Of a stretch of DNA of 64,000 bases, positions 50,392 through 62,233 are shown piece after piece (the stretch's first letter is position 1; the number at the start of each line of letters is the position of its first letter). Under the pieces are notes generated by a model. That model searched no databases, had not been told where the DNA came from, and saw only the letters and a list, made by a program, of their open reading frames with translations. The stretch lies in the NCBI GenBank assembly GCA_029207755.1, contig JARCOQ010000002.1:42363744-42427743 (forward strand), written 5' to 3'. Both the position numbers and the translations under genes were made by a program. The stretch comes from Chamaea fasciata (taxonomy: Eukaryota > Chordata > Aves > Passeriformes > Sylviidae).

Positions 50392-50800
50392 GGCGCGGCG
50401 CTGCCCCGGCCCCGCGCCCAGCGGCAGCGGGCAGGGAGCGATGGAGGGCGGGAGCGGCGGAGGCGGCACCGAAGAGATGAGCAGAAGGCGGAAGGAAAGG
50501 ATGAGAAGCAGCACCGGGACAGCAGCACACTGCTCCCCGCGTAGCGGCCGAGCCCGGCTTTGTGCCCGCCGAGGGGCCGCCCCCGGGAGGGGCACGGCTT
50601 GTGCTGGGGCGGGGGGCCGGAGCTCTCCTGGTGTCGCTTCCCCTGGACGCGCTCCGGCCCTGCAGTTTCCTCCAACCGCTGGGTTTAGGTGGGATAACTC
50701 AAGGGCTGTAGCAGCGCCAACGCCAAGTTGGTGCTCCCGCTCTCCCGGCAGCAGCCCAGCCCGGTGCCCCGGTGCGGCGCCGGCAGATCAGGCGCATCAG
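49870..50800 (-). promoter_or_regulatory. SLC35F2: CpG-island promoter of SLC35F2
   Basis: A roughly 0.9-kb block that is sharply richer in G+C and CpG than the AT-rich DNA on both sides. It covers exon 1, the start of intron 1 and the 5' flank. An Sp1-type GGGGCGGGG lies at 50606-50614 on the plus strand, with further GC-box-like runs near 50578-50590. I see no TATA box at a sensible distance, which fits a dispersed-start CpG promoter. The transcription start itself cannot be placed. Long open frames on both strands here are a side effect of high G+C. Confidence 0.8.
50279..50391 (-). CDS. SLC35F2: SLC35F2 coding exon 1 (residues 1-37 and part of W38)
   Basis: The start codon at 50391-50389 lies in a strong Kozak context (CGCGCCATGG). 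No other ATG occurs on this strand from 50392 to about 50793, so any transcript starting in the CpG island reads this one first. The frame stays open upstream but has only a GTG (50595), no ATG. The exon encodes an Ala/Pro-rich cytosolic leader ([14 protein letters not shown]...) followed by [14 protein letters not shown], which aligns with the human ...GKLFTW end of exon 1. The donor is TG|GTGAGT and the intron is phase 2. The alanine run is encoded by GC-rich triplets and is likely length-variable between species. Confidence 0.93.
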
Positions 50801-53800
50801 CCAGTTACAGGAGTAAGTTACTGTGTACCCTTCGAGTTTAACTTCTCGCAGCTTTCTGCGCAGCCTCGAGTCTTGTAAGGTTTCACTTAGAAACCTTACA
50901 ACTCTAACTCCCGCTTCTTTGCCGCTTCTTTCCCACGCCTCTGGATTTTTCACATCCCGTTTGTCTTCACCCACATCTCAAGGCAACTCACCTGGAGAGC
51001 TGGGTGACATTGTGCATACTTTGGTGGGTTTTTAGTAGTACTTCTAATGATGCTCTGTATGTGTCACAGATGATGGAATTGAACCCCCGAGCTGTCTACA
51101 GGAAAAGCAATTTTCTGCTCTCATTGGGCAAATATTTATCACAGTCCTGGCTGTGCCGGCAGGAAGGATTTACTGCCACAAGACATTGTTGGTCTCTACC
51201 CTCAGTTATTCCCCACAGAGCGCCACAATTTAATCTTCCTCCCCCCAATACCATTTTTTTTCAGGCGTGTTTTTCTCTGTCATTGTTCTCTCATTCAAAT
51301 TGTGTTTATTTCCCTATGCCACTACTTAAATTCATTCTCGTAGGATTAGATTTAGGAGAGTCAAAGAGGCATTATTGTGCCATTTTCAGGTTATCTTTAC
51401 AATTCCATGTACCTGTCATTAATGAAGGTGAATTTTGGTCTCCCCATCCCCCAAGGGCCCAGGCCCAAATAACCACTAAGGTATTGGCTATGTGGGAGAG
51501 GGCCCCAAATACCCTGTTTGACTCTGATGGTGTAATGTTAAAGGCCATTATAAAAGAAAAGCTGTATAATTATAAGTTTTGAAAGCATTAATAGATATAC
51601 TTCTATATTTATAATATACATACCCATTTTTATTATGCTGATATTTTATGTATTTTTTTCCTTTGCTTGTATAACAGAATCATTTATTGGTATTTTAATT
51701 TTGAATTCCTACTCCAATAAAAATCCTGCTGTGACTCCTGCAAGAAATCAGTTTGTCAAGATTAGTCTTGGTGTTATGATAGTTATGAATCAGGTCATGC
51801 TGGTCCTGATTCTTCACAACTAAACTAACAAAACATTTAAAAGATGCAGACTTACCAGACCCTGTGTATTTAGTCATATCTGCGTTCCACAACTGTGATA
51901 CTATTATCTTCACATTTAATTTCACATTCATTTCATTCATCCTATGTCTGCAATCTGCTGCCAGTTTTCCAGAGATAAGGAATCATGTCTTTAGTGCTCT
52001 TTGTCTCCATTTAAGCTCAGGTCTTGGAATTCCTTGCTAGAGGTAGGCTGCAGCAGCCTCACACCAGAAAGACACTGCCAGGTCAGAGCTGCTCAGCTGC
52101 AGAAAGATTGCAACGCCAGATGGGTATCTACGAACTCTAAAAATATAAAATAAAATAAAGAGTTTAAACAGGCTGGGGTCCGTTTTTAATTTAAATTTCA
52201 ACAACAACAACTGCCAAAAAACCCAGCAACAACAACTATAAAAAGGGTCCTTGGTTAGACTTTGGGGACTAAGTTCATTGCAAAGTATAATAAACTTCGC
52301 TATCACAGGAAATTTTTATGGCTTGTGGGCAACGTGGCCATGAATCCAGAGATATCTGAGATGTCTAAACATGACTTTGTGTTCAGCTGCTCCAGGTTGC
52401 TGCTTCACTACAGTTCAGGGTCCGTCCCATGTGTGAATGTGGCTGTATGTTTGTGGATCTTTGCTGGCCCCTGAGTTTGCCTAGTGCCAGCGAAGAGATG
52501 CAGGTGCCTGCAGTGAGTGCCAACCAGGCTAAGCGGCCCTGCAGACACCCTTCATTCAGTCCAGAACAGGTATTATCCTGCCCCTGTGCCGCCCCACCAG
52601 TGAGACATGGCCCTGTGTGCCTTTAAGGCTGTGCATCCTCTTTCAGAGACAGAAACTCTGTTCCAGGAGCTCTACAAAAGTAACTGGTTACACTGTAACA
52701 TAGTTAACTGGGTCTTTCCCAGGATGTTTATCTGCAGGCAGGATGTACTTGGAAGCTTAATGGGCCCCTAGACTAACGGGTAGACGGGTAGGTATAGAAC
52801 TCCTTTTTGACTACGAATTTCTAGCAATAAATTTATTGAATTCTTTAAAAATTAATTATTCATATTTAAAAGTTGTCTCTAAAGTATCAAACTCTTTTGA
52901 AGTGTGACTGAAAAGAACTAAGAATCTAAATATTTCTTATAGTTGGATATCTTCTAAAATGGGTGAAGGATAACTCAAAAGTACCAGCATAACTTTTTTG
53001 TTGCCTTTTTTTTTTTTTTTTTAACCAAACCTTTGAGCTGAGGACAAATAAAAGAATTAGCACAGCCCTAACAAATAAGACAAAGACATAGCTCTGGTAT
53101 CCTCATCTGCTTTCAACTCCTTTTCGCTAAACAGTTTCATTTCAGTGTGTCCTATCAGGTTGTTGGTCCTGCTGAAAAGTTTGAATAGGTGATAAAAAGT
53201 AGATAACATTGATAACAAGCAAAGGGCAAAGCCATTGTTCAGCTAGACACTTTGTTGTACATTACTGTAACAAATTTATATTTTTTGTATCTGTGTCAAC
53301 TACAGGAAAGACAAAAAATATTACATGAATTGAAGTCAAAATCTGAAGCTGAAGAAGTGATTCCTTCTAAAATGCTGAGCAAGCATAATGTTAGGGGGTT
53401 TTTTTGACTGGAAGTGTATGTGCCACTAGAGGTCCTTCATGGTCAGATTATGTTTTCCTACATAACGTTTTGGGAGGGTTTTTTCCTATTCTTTTATCCA
53501 TGGTATATATGATAATTATAATTTCTAAAGATATTTCTTTTGTTTAATGTATTAAATTCTTAGAAAAATGGAGTGATTTTATTGTGATTAAACCTTTTCT
53601 GGGAAGATACCAATATGATTTTTCAGATAGCATTTCTTCAGTAAAAGCTCTTGTTTTATTATGAAATAATAAATGTTATTTATTTTTACTTCAATAACTG
53701 CATGTTTTCAAATTTCCAATTATTCAATGTCTTACACCACATCTTCAACATAATCACTTTTCTCTTAGAAAAATAAAGGAAGAAAACAAATGTCAAACTA

Positions 53801-55684
53801 ATGAGTGAAATTAGGATAAACAACTGGAACAATAAAACAAGATGTAAGGTAATTTTTCTGTGGGGGACCATGCGTTCATTGCAAAGGCCCTAAGAGCCAA
53901 AAGATTCCTTACTATCCTGCATCTTTAAAAAAATCTGCAGATGAAGGAAATCACTATTTTAAAATTAAAATATTCCAATATTCTCTAAAATTCTCCAAAA
54001 AATTTTTATCTGAGAAACATCACAGTAAGATATTCAGTGGGAAAACACACCTTATGTCTGCACTGCCATATCCTGGGGTGCAGGGGTGGTTCTGCTGTTT
54101 CTACCAAGAAGGAAATATGAAGAAAGATAAGTTTTCACATTGTAATGTCAAAGAAGGTGTCTACTAAGCAAAAGCAACTGAATGAGGAAGGGTGAGAATT
54201 TCAATATGTGGTGAGGTTTATTTATAAGAAAATATCAAGGATGGAATTTAGGTACTTGATTGTCATTGAAAATCACCAGAGCCAACAGAAGTGGTAAGGC
54301 AGATGCATTTTGGGGGCAATCAGTACGAGGTTCACACAAGTCTATGCATCTGTAATTCTGATCCCACACACCATGCTCACTTCCAACTCACCAGAACTGT
54401 GACCCCCTGCTTGGAACTGTACCCAGACAAAAAAAAAGTGGGGTTTTCTTGCAAATTTAGTGTTTCCAAAGCCTAAATAAACCAACGTGGGTGTTACTTT
54501 CAGTAATAACTAGCAAAATCTTGAAGGACTCTGGTTTTGCACCTAGTCCAAAGAGAGCTCCCTCAAATCTTTAACCTTCCAGCACCGACACAACATCTAC
54601 AATATTCAAAGAGCTAGTGGGACAACTGGAGATTACAGTTTCAAACCATGAGCTCAGTCTCAGAAAGGCAGACATAATAAAGCCCAAGGACTATCAAAAT
54701 TTAAGTCTATTTAGCACATGTTGAAGGCTTTTCTTTTTATCAAAACTCTCTGTCCGTGAAATAAAAGAAAATGTTCTTCAACCCTTTGACAGATTTCTCT
54801 CTCTTGAAAGAATTGTGTTCTTACAGTGGTTTCATGGAATAGCATCTAATACCTCTGATTCTGCATCTGCAGGATCCAGTAGGTGCTCTATAATAGGCAT
54901 TTTCTGCTCTTTGGACTCTACAGAATAGTTTGGGATTTTAATCTTAAAAAGAAAATCACAAACAAAATAGTCTTTTTACTACATTGACCCCTTTTTTTTT
55001 TTAATCAGAATACACTATGACACTGCATTCAGCCTTGCTATTACATGAAAAATGAAATCTGTGTAAATTTAATTGCAAAACTTGCTAGTCTGAGATCTTT
55101 CTTGATTAAGACCGTAGTATTCAACTCAGTTTACTTGCTTGTCTGTGATGGGATATTGTTAGAGTAATTGAGACTAAACTTAGAGTAGTGAAGGACTGAA
55201 TCCACAATTCCCTGCATGAGTGTGAGTGCCAGACTTTGCATTCTGTGGTGCATCTTTAAATCTCGCCACTCACACACAGACTAGGGCTGAGAAGAGACTA
55301 ACCAGGCCCTGACTAAAAGAGGTTTAAAGGTAGGATAGTTTTTTACAGGCAGGTGAGACCTCTGCTTCCACTCCCAACCTAACAGAAGGGTTGGGACAAT
55401 CTTTCCATGATTGTTTTTACACCTTACTGGCACTGGTACTTTTCCTTCACACCTTGATGAAAAAGTTGTAGGTAATATCATCCAAGGCAGCGTTGCAATG
55501 ATCCACCACAAACAAAACATGGATTCCAGGCAGAAGAAGTTCTTCAATTAAATCAACTAGGGTAATTTGAAAAGAGTTTAGCCAGACACACAGCAGCTCA
55601 TCCAACTGAATTTTCACTGTTGCAGGTTTCGGCTGCATCAATGCAACATTATTAAAACAGGGACCATAGGATATGTCAAAAGAT
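50801..55684. other. Intergenic, upstream of SLC35F2, no recognised gene
   Basis: AT-rich after the CpG island. It contains a 192-codon plus-strand open frame (51004-51582) with no recognisable domain and a T-run at 53006-53022. No Rab GTPase motif (GDSTVGKS, WDTAGQE) is visible although RAB39A is the expected neighbour. Confidence 0.55.
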
Positions 55685-55830
55685 ATTCATAGAATTGCAG
55701 AATAGCTTGAGTTGAAAGGGATCCCTGGAGGCTATCTAGCCCAAACCCCTGCTTAAAGCAGGGTCATCTTGAGCAGGTTGTACAAGCTCCTGGTCTGTTA
55801 AATGCGAATATCTCCAAGGCTGAGTATTTC
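55685..55830 (-). mobile_element. CR1 LINE 3'-end fragment (minus strand)
   Basis: This reversed CR1 tail shows TTCATAGAATTGCAGAATAG, TTGAAAGGGATCCCTGGAGG, CCAAACCCCTGCTTAAAGCA, GGGTCATCTTGAGCAGGTTG and a closing AATATCTCCAAGG. It is an old relic with small indels. Confidence 0.92.
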
Positions 55831-58800
55831 ACAATTCTTTGTGTTCTTGTTCCAATGTCAAAGTATCCTCAATCTTAAGTATTCTTTTACTGATCTATTG
55901 ATTCTTCATTATTTTTCTGTTCATATCTACACTGAAAGAAGTCTTACTTATTCTTAGGATAGACTTTGTTCTTGAAATAAAAGCATGCCTTCTGACATCT
56001 TAAATCATACTTGGAGGAAAAGCGTTCTGTAGAAGCATATTAGGTGTTACACTAGCAAAAGCAAAAACTGAGTATCAACTTCAGTGTGGAATTAAATCCA
56101 ATTTTTTTTTTCTTCCTTTCCATTTTTGGCAACCCAACAAAGCACAAGTAATACCAGACGTTTGAATGGTGTAAGACAAAACTATTCTACATATAAAAAG
56201 ATACTGTAGAGAAGAGATACTGTAAAAATAATGCAGAGGTTAACAGCTTTATTTCTTTTTTTTTCCTAAGATTCCTACATATCGAAAAGCCATTTCATTG
56301 AAATTTCTAGCTTGAAGAAATTTTAGTTAAATAATATGCTCATATCTCATATCAATTTTTTCTCAGAAAAATAATTATCTTTTTTCAAGAACATTTTTTT
56401 CAGTATTAAGTATTTAAAGTTGGGGGGAGGGTTAAATATCTGTTCTTTTACCCATGTTGGCGTTCAGGAGTTTGTATTTTTATTCTGAACAGTTCCTAAA
56501 CACTTTCTTCAAGCGAGAAGAGAGGGGCAAAGGTTTTGCAAAAGTAGAATAAAAGCTAAAGAGGTTAGGTGTCAACGAGACCTGTGGAGCTGCATTCCAC
56601 TCTCTGTTTTAATCTTGGCAAGGCATTCCACTAATGAGTACATGATGCAAGCTGCACCTTGACTGTAGCATTACTTTAGTTGAACTTTCACCTTGTGAGA
56701 AGATGTTGGAAGACATTTTGAACCTGCAGTTTAATATACATTCCAAGGGAGATCGTTTAGTTGTTCTCAAAAATTAACACAAAATAACCAATGTTAATCA
56801 CGTGTTTCTTTCTTTGTTTATTTGTTTTCAATACGACTGTAAGAAAATATTGATCTTTGAGACACTTGCAGAGCTTAGTTGCTAGGTTAGGAAAATATCA
56901 AATACCCACTTAGCTTCATGCTTTCCTAAACATTTTTCACCAAGTGTAACCAGATCATTTTAGTCATTCCTATTCCTATTAGGATTCCATCATAGGACTT
57001 AGATATTAAGGACTGAAATTGATCACAGAATTCTCTTTATCAGATAGTCTTAATGTATAAACAACCTTAGTAAATTCAGTGTTATGTTGAAACATAAGTA
57101 ATGAGAGGGGAATTATTCTTTTTTGGGGGAAGGTATAAAAATATCTGCACCTATCTGAAAGCTTAGCTGTTTTATAATAAAGTGTGCTCTGTGTTTCAGA
57201 TTTTTATATTCTTTATAACAATGTAAGGTAGTCATAAATTTACAAATCATAGTATTGATCAGCATTTTATTTGACCTTTTTCTTACAGCTTTTTCTTACC
57301 TGGTCTTCAGTCCCAGAAGCTAACAAGTTAGGTCTTTCCACAGGAAATACACTGGCAAAGAGTGTGTGTCCAAGGCTGAACCACCATTGTAACAGGGAAT
57401 TATAATTGTTGCTTTTTCATGCTGTTTGGGTATGATAAATGAAATATGCCATGCCAGAAAACTGGCATTACATCTGTGAAAGAAGGAGGAGAATGGCTAG
57501 AGTGATTTACAGGAATCACTTGCACAACTTTATTACTAAATCACTATTTTATGAAAACTGTCATTTTTGCTGTGTGCCCTGTTTCTTTTATTTACATTTC
57601 ATGTGGGATCTCTGTTTGGCACACACACTTTTCATGTCTCCCCCTCCCTAGCAACCCTGATCCATCAATATCTCTTAGTCCACCACTACCACTCAGCCCA
57701 CTTATACCACAAATCCCTTTGTCAGCATTGCCCAGCCCTCCAAACCAGTGATATCAGCCATAACTTCAGCAGTCATGTCAAATGTCCCAGGCTGCAGTGA
57801 CCACTTCCAAGACACCTTCTGATTCTATAACCAGTATGTACAAATCAATGGTTGTTCAAGTCTCTCAGCATGCTAACGAGGGAACTTGTGTTATCTCCAT
57901 TGCTTTAATAGTGAGCTAAAGACTTTTTCAAACAGCTCTGATTATTTTTGCATTATGAAAAGGCCATTGTGTTTTCTGGAGCTGTAAATAGTACAATATC
58001 TTAGACAATGCACACTTAAGAAAAAGAACTTCCTAAATTTGTAGTCAAATATGCACTTACTTGTGTTTTGACCCATCTGGAACTGTCACACCTTTTCCCG
58101 TTTCCTTACAAGTCAGTCAGAACTTAACCAAAAGAAAGAACAAGGCATTCTGCTATTTGGAAATCACTAGTCAGGTTTTGATTTGAGTTGGAATGGAATA
58201 AATTCAGGGTGGCTGCCAAGACTGTACATATACATCTGAAGTCCAGCTTTGATCTAGCCACACTCTATTTTCTTTGTGCAGAAAAATAACCCAAATCAAA
58301 GGACCAGGTAGCTGAGCCTGCCAGCTGGCTTTGGCTAGCTGGAACTACTAGATGAAGGCAAAAAAAAAAAAAAAAAATTATCTTTACAACTGTTGAACAT
58401 AGATGCACCTATTTGAATGAAATACAACCCCCTGAATGTTTAAAAAGGCTAATGAGGCTTAATAAATGTTGACCAAGGTAAGTAGATTTTATCTTCAGGT
58501 CTGGCTTGAAGAGAGCTGGTGATTGATCTGTAATGCCAAGAGACCCGTACGTGTTTAGCACCTCCCAGAAAAAAAAGTGACAGGCTGAATATGTTTACCC
58601 TGTGTTCCCTCTTAAAAGCAGCTGGGTAATTGTCTTCTAGATTATTTGATAATCTTGTATGGACATCTGCTTCTACTAAATAACATTCATTACAGTGTTT
58701 CTGTTCGGGCAGTGAACATGATAGTGTCATTTCCAAAGACATCACAGAGGAGAGAGTAGGAAACATCTTAACCACAGCAATTGGAATTTATTCCCAGAAA

Positions 58801-59218
58801 AAGAGTTGTTATAAAAATGATCCATCTATAAACCTGTCTGTGGGTATGACCCTGAAAATCAGTGAGAATCTCCTCAGCACAAAGGGTTTTTTTCCTTTGG
58901 CCTCAGAAAAAAAATACAAACAAACAAAAAACCCAAACCCCCCCAACAAACTAACAAACAAACAACAACCAAAGAACTTTGTCAAATTCTTTGGGTTTTT
59001 TCCCATCATAAAATGCCCATGGTGCATACAGACACATCTCTGGCATAGCACATCATGGGCACAACATGCCATTACGACTTCTTATCAAGTTTAACTACTG
59101 CTAATACAGCCACATAAACCTAGTGTGATCCACAGAACACAATGGGCTAAAGACAATGTGTATTTCAAGCCAAGGTGTAAATTTGGAAGGTAAAATATAG
59201 AGTTTTTGTGTTAATATA
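55831..59218. other. Intergenic, no recognised gene
   Basis: AT-rich with several short A and T runs (58359-58377) and an A/C-rich tract (58906-58970). I recognise no coding signature. Confidence 0.6.
58906..58970 (+). repeat. A/C-rich low-complexity tract
   Basis: It begins with A8, passes through CAAACAAAC units and reaches a C-run near 58939, with the same A-then-C order as the tract at 48829-48917. Confidence 0.88.
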
Positions 59219-59850
59219 ATAGAATTGTAGGATGGTAGAGGTTGGAAAGGCCCGTAAGATCATAGAGGAAAACTGTTAACCTGACACTACCGTGTTCACC
59301 TCTAAACCACATCCCCAAGTGCTACAGCCGCATGTTTTTTGAACACTGCCAGAGATGATGATTGCACCACTTCCCTGGGCAGCCTGTTCCAATGCCTGAT
59401 CACCCTTTCAAAGAAGAAATACGGCCCATGATATCCAGTATTAGCCTCCCTTGGTGCAACTTGAGACCATTTCTTCTTCTTCTGTCACTTACTACCTGGG
59501 AGGAGAAACTGATCCCCACCTGGCTACCCCCTCCTTTCAGGCAGTTGTAGAGAGCAGTAAGGTCCCCCTGAGCCTCCTTTTCTCCAGGATAAACACCCCC
59601 AGCTCCCTCAGCTGCTCCTCACAGCACTTGTGCTCCAGACCCTTCCCCAGCTCCGCTGCCCTTCTCTGGACACGCTCCAGCCCCTCAATGTCTTTCTTGC
59701 AGGGAGGGACCCAGAACTGACCACAGGATTTGAGGTGTGGCCTCAGCAGTGCCCAGTACAGGGGGACGGTCACTGCCTTGGTCCTGCTGGCCACACCATG
59801 GCTGATCAAGGCCAGGATGCCACTGGCCATCAGCGCCCCAGGAAGCGCTT
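59219..59850 (-). mobile_element. CR1 LINE, 5'-truncated copy (minus strand)
   Basis: On the minus strand this translates to the C-terminal end of CR1 ORF2: [19 protein letters not shown], then [20 protein letters not shown] and [19 protein letters not shown]. The 3' UTR (59219-59500) ends at the TAGAATTGTAGGATGGTAGA stretch. It is the same subfamily as the plus-strand copy at 1.0-1.7 kb and looks less decayed than the other CR1 relics here. Part of the coding segment is open, but the element is truncated and inactive. The 5' boundary is approximate. Confidence 0.93.
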
Positions 59851-59880
59851 GTTTGTTAAACCCTGGCTCAGCCCCATGAG

Positions 59881-59998
59881 GCGCTCCCAGATTGCCAGAC
59901 CGAGTCCTGCCGGCAGAGAATCCCTCCGGCACGGCCCGAGCGCTCCGGCGCCTCCGCGGGCGGAGGGCGCCTCCTTGCGGTAACGTGCCGCAGTGACA
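59881..59998. promoter_or_regulatory. Isolated CpG-dense block (possible mini-island)
   Basis: Roughly 115 bases carrying about 17 CpG dinucleotides, beside the 5' edge of the minus-strand CR1 and surrounded by AT-rich, CpG-poor DNA. No gene is seen nearby. Retained CpGs suggest recent arrival or an unmethylated state; which of these applies is unknown. Confidence 0.4.
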
Positions 59999-60199
59999 AC
60001 AACCGCAAAGGACCCTCACAGCCTGCAAGAAATTCCCACTCCTTCCAAGCAGGAAAGGCGATATGCACGGCAACTTCAGTGATAATTAAAGCATTCAAAG
60101 CTTTTTTTTTTGTCCTCAGCCCTTAACAGGGATAGACCTTAAGCTGCTCTGTCCCCTGAATTTAAAGACCACAAGTGTGGGAGCAGTGATCTTGCGTTT

Positions 60200-61135
60200 G
60201 TGGACGCTGAAATTGCAAGGGACCGCTCTACTTTGGTGACTGCTCGCAAGTCCGTGGCGCCTGATGAGATTCACACCAGAGGTCTGAAGGAGCCTGCAGA
60301 TATTATGGCAGGACCCCTCTCGATCATCTACCAAAGGTCTTGGGAGTCTGGGGATGTCCCTACTGGAGGGATGTTAATCCCACCTACAAAACAGTATATG
60401 AGAGAAGGTTCAGAGAACTAGACCTGTTAGTATAACCTCAGTTCCTGGAAAAAACATGGAGAAGATTATACTGGGTGCTATTAAAAGCCATTTAAAGAAG
60501 AATTTGTAGTCAACATGGGTTCACAAAGGGAAACTCTTGTTTAAGTAAATTAGTATCCTTCTGTGATGGGGTCACCTCCCTAGCGGATGAAGGGAAGGAG
60601 TGGATGTAGTTTTCCTGGATTTTGTACAGCACCCTTCTGGACCAGCTGGCCATCTGTGGGCTGAGTGGGTTCATGGCGTGCTGGGTGAAAAACTGGCTGA
60701 AGGGCAGAGCTTAGAGTGTTGTAGCGATTGGGGCTACATCTGGCTGGCCACGGGTCACCAGCCTTGATCCTTTGGGGCTCAATTCTAGAGTGAGTTCTGT
60801 TCCATGTGTTTGTTAAGGATCTGGATGCAGGAGGTGAATACACCATTAGCAAGTTTGCTGATAATGCTGGGAGGTGCTGCTGATTCTCTTGAGGGACAAG
60901 AAGCCCTGCAGAGGGATCTAGATAGATTGGAGCATTTGGTCTGGAAAAATAGTGGAAAAGTCTTCCTGAAGAGGTGGTGAGTGCTCCAAACCTGTCAGTG
61001 TTTAAGAGGCATTCGAGCAATGTCCTTAATAACATGCTTTAACTTTTGGTCAGCCCAGAAGTGGCCAGGAAGTTGGACTGGATGACCACTGTAGGTTGCT
61101 TCCAACAAAAATAGTTCTATTTTATTCTATTCTAA
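60200..61135 (+). mobile_element. CR1 LINE with reverse-transcriptase remnants and internal deletion (plus strand)
   Basis: CR1 ORF2 reverse-transcriptase pieces in several frames: PDEIHTRGLKEPADIMAGPL and SIIYQRSWESGDVP (from about 60258), then a degraded RPVSxTSVPGK-MEKIILG stretch, and further on SKFADN (about 60850-60866) where active CR1 has FADD. The sequence then jumps to a 3' UTR (about 60955 onward), so the thumb and C-terminal coding parts are deleted. The tail ends with GAAGTTGGACTGGATGACCA and ATTCTATTCTA. Stops, frameshifts and the lost aspartate make it dead. Confidence 0.88.
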
Positions 61136-62033
61136 AGCTCCTATAACAATTGCTGGGGGAATGGGGAAAGGCAAATGCTCTTCTATTAAAAACCTCTCTT
61201 TGCAATTCTGGGTAAATATTAACTATTGCTTTGGTAATGTTTGATTTTTAAAGAGTAAATAGCAGTTTCCTCTGTATATATATATATATCACTTATTCGG
61301 CACACCAGACCACAGCATATGTTTTGAGGAAGAAAAACTGGTTTCATTGATTGCTTATCCAGGAAAGTCTTTAACATTCATTGTCATACTCTAAATGTTA
61401 AGATGTGAGTTCTGCCAAATCAATAATAGACTCAGAGGGATCACATGGAAACATTACAGATACACAGATGTTACACCATTGTTTTATGGCATAGATGTAT
61501 TTTAGGAACTGCGAGGTTGGACATACTCCAGAGATTTTTTTTCTTTAATTTCTCAGGTTAGTTAAATTTCCAAATTCTGTCTCTGCACTTCCACACTGTA
61601 AATAAAAATTGTGAACTGAAGCTTCAGCACTTTTCTGCTGCAAGTCATTCACAGTGACCTTTAGTTGGTGGATTAAATGGCTGTTGCACATGCAATACAG
61701 ACAAATACTCATCTGAATAGAGGCTCAGGTGCATCCACTTCTAGCATCAGTGTGGTGTACTTCGTGCAGAGCCACTTATCTTCAAGTGCTGGAGCTTCTT
61801 TCTGTGTTGTGAGAGAAACCTTTTGGCTTGAGAATTGCTGAAGCTGGTAGTCCAACAGAGGGGAGGCTGATGCAGTTCCCTGTTGCCAGATCCAGTGAGT
61901 ACTGGGGTAGGCTATTGCTTGTATTCCCAATAGTCCCACAGAGTGTGTGTGCATATATATATATATCCACAGCTGATCACACAACCAGAGGCACAAACAC
62001 CCTAATCCTGCCCCCTCTTTGGCAGTTAAAGGG
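61136..62033. other. Intergenic, no recognised gene
   Basis: AT-rich, with two short (TA)n runs near 61276-61290 and 61955-61966. No coding signature. Confidence 0.6.
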
Positions 62034-62193
62034 TTTTGGTTTTTTGGGGTTTTTTGGGTTTGGTGTTTTTTGGGGGGTTTTTTGGGTTTTTTGTGGTTTG
62101 TTTTTTGGGGGTTTTTGTGGGGGTTTTTTTGGTTTGTTTTTGTTTTTGTGTTTTTGTTTTTGTTTTGGTGGTTTTTTGTTTTTTTGTTTTTTT

Positions 62194-62230
<37 letters not shown>
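62034..62230 (-). repeat. G/T-rich tract ending in poly-T (A/C-rich on minus strand)
   Basis: About 200 bases of T-runs with G interruptions. The G content falls toward higher coordinates and the last 42 or so bases are pure T. Read on the minus strand it runs from pure A into A-with-C, the same polarity as the tracts at 48.8 and 58.9 kb. Open frames here (poly-K on minus, F/G-rich on plus) are artefacts. Confidence 0.92.

Positions 62231-62233
<3 letters not shown>

Noticed and set aside
49822..50878. Several 100-240 codon open frames on both strands around 50 kb
   Set aside because: They overlap each other in the CpG island where stop codons are rare. Only the part of the minus-strand frame starting at 50391 and spliced at 50279 joins into SLC35F2.
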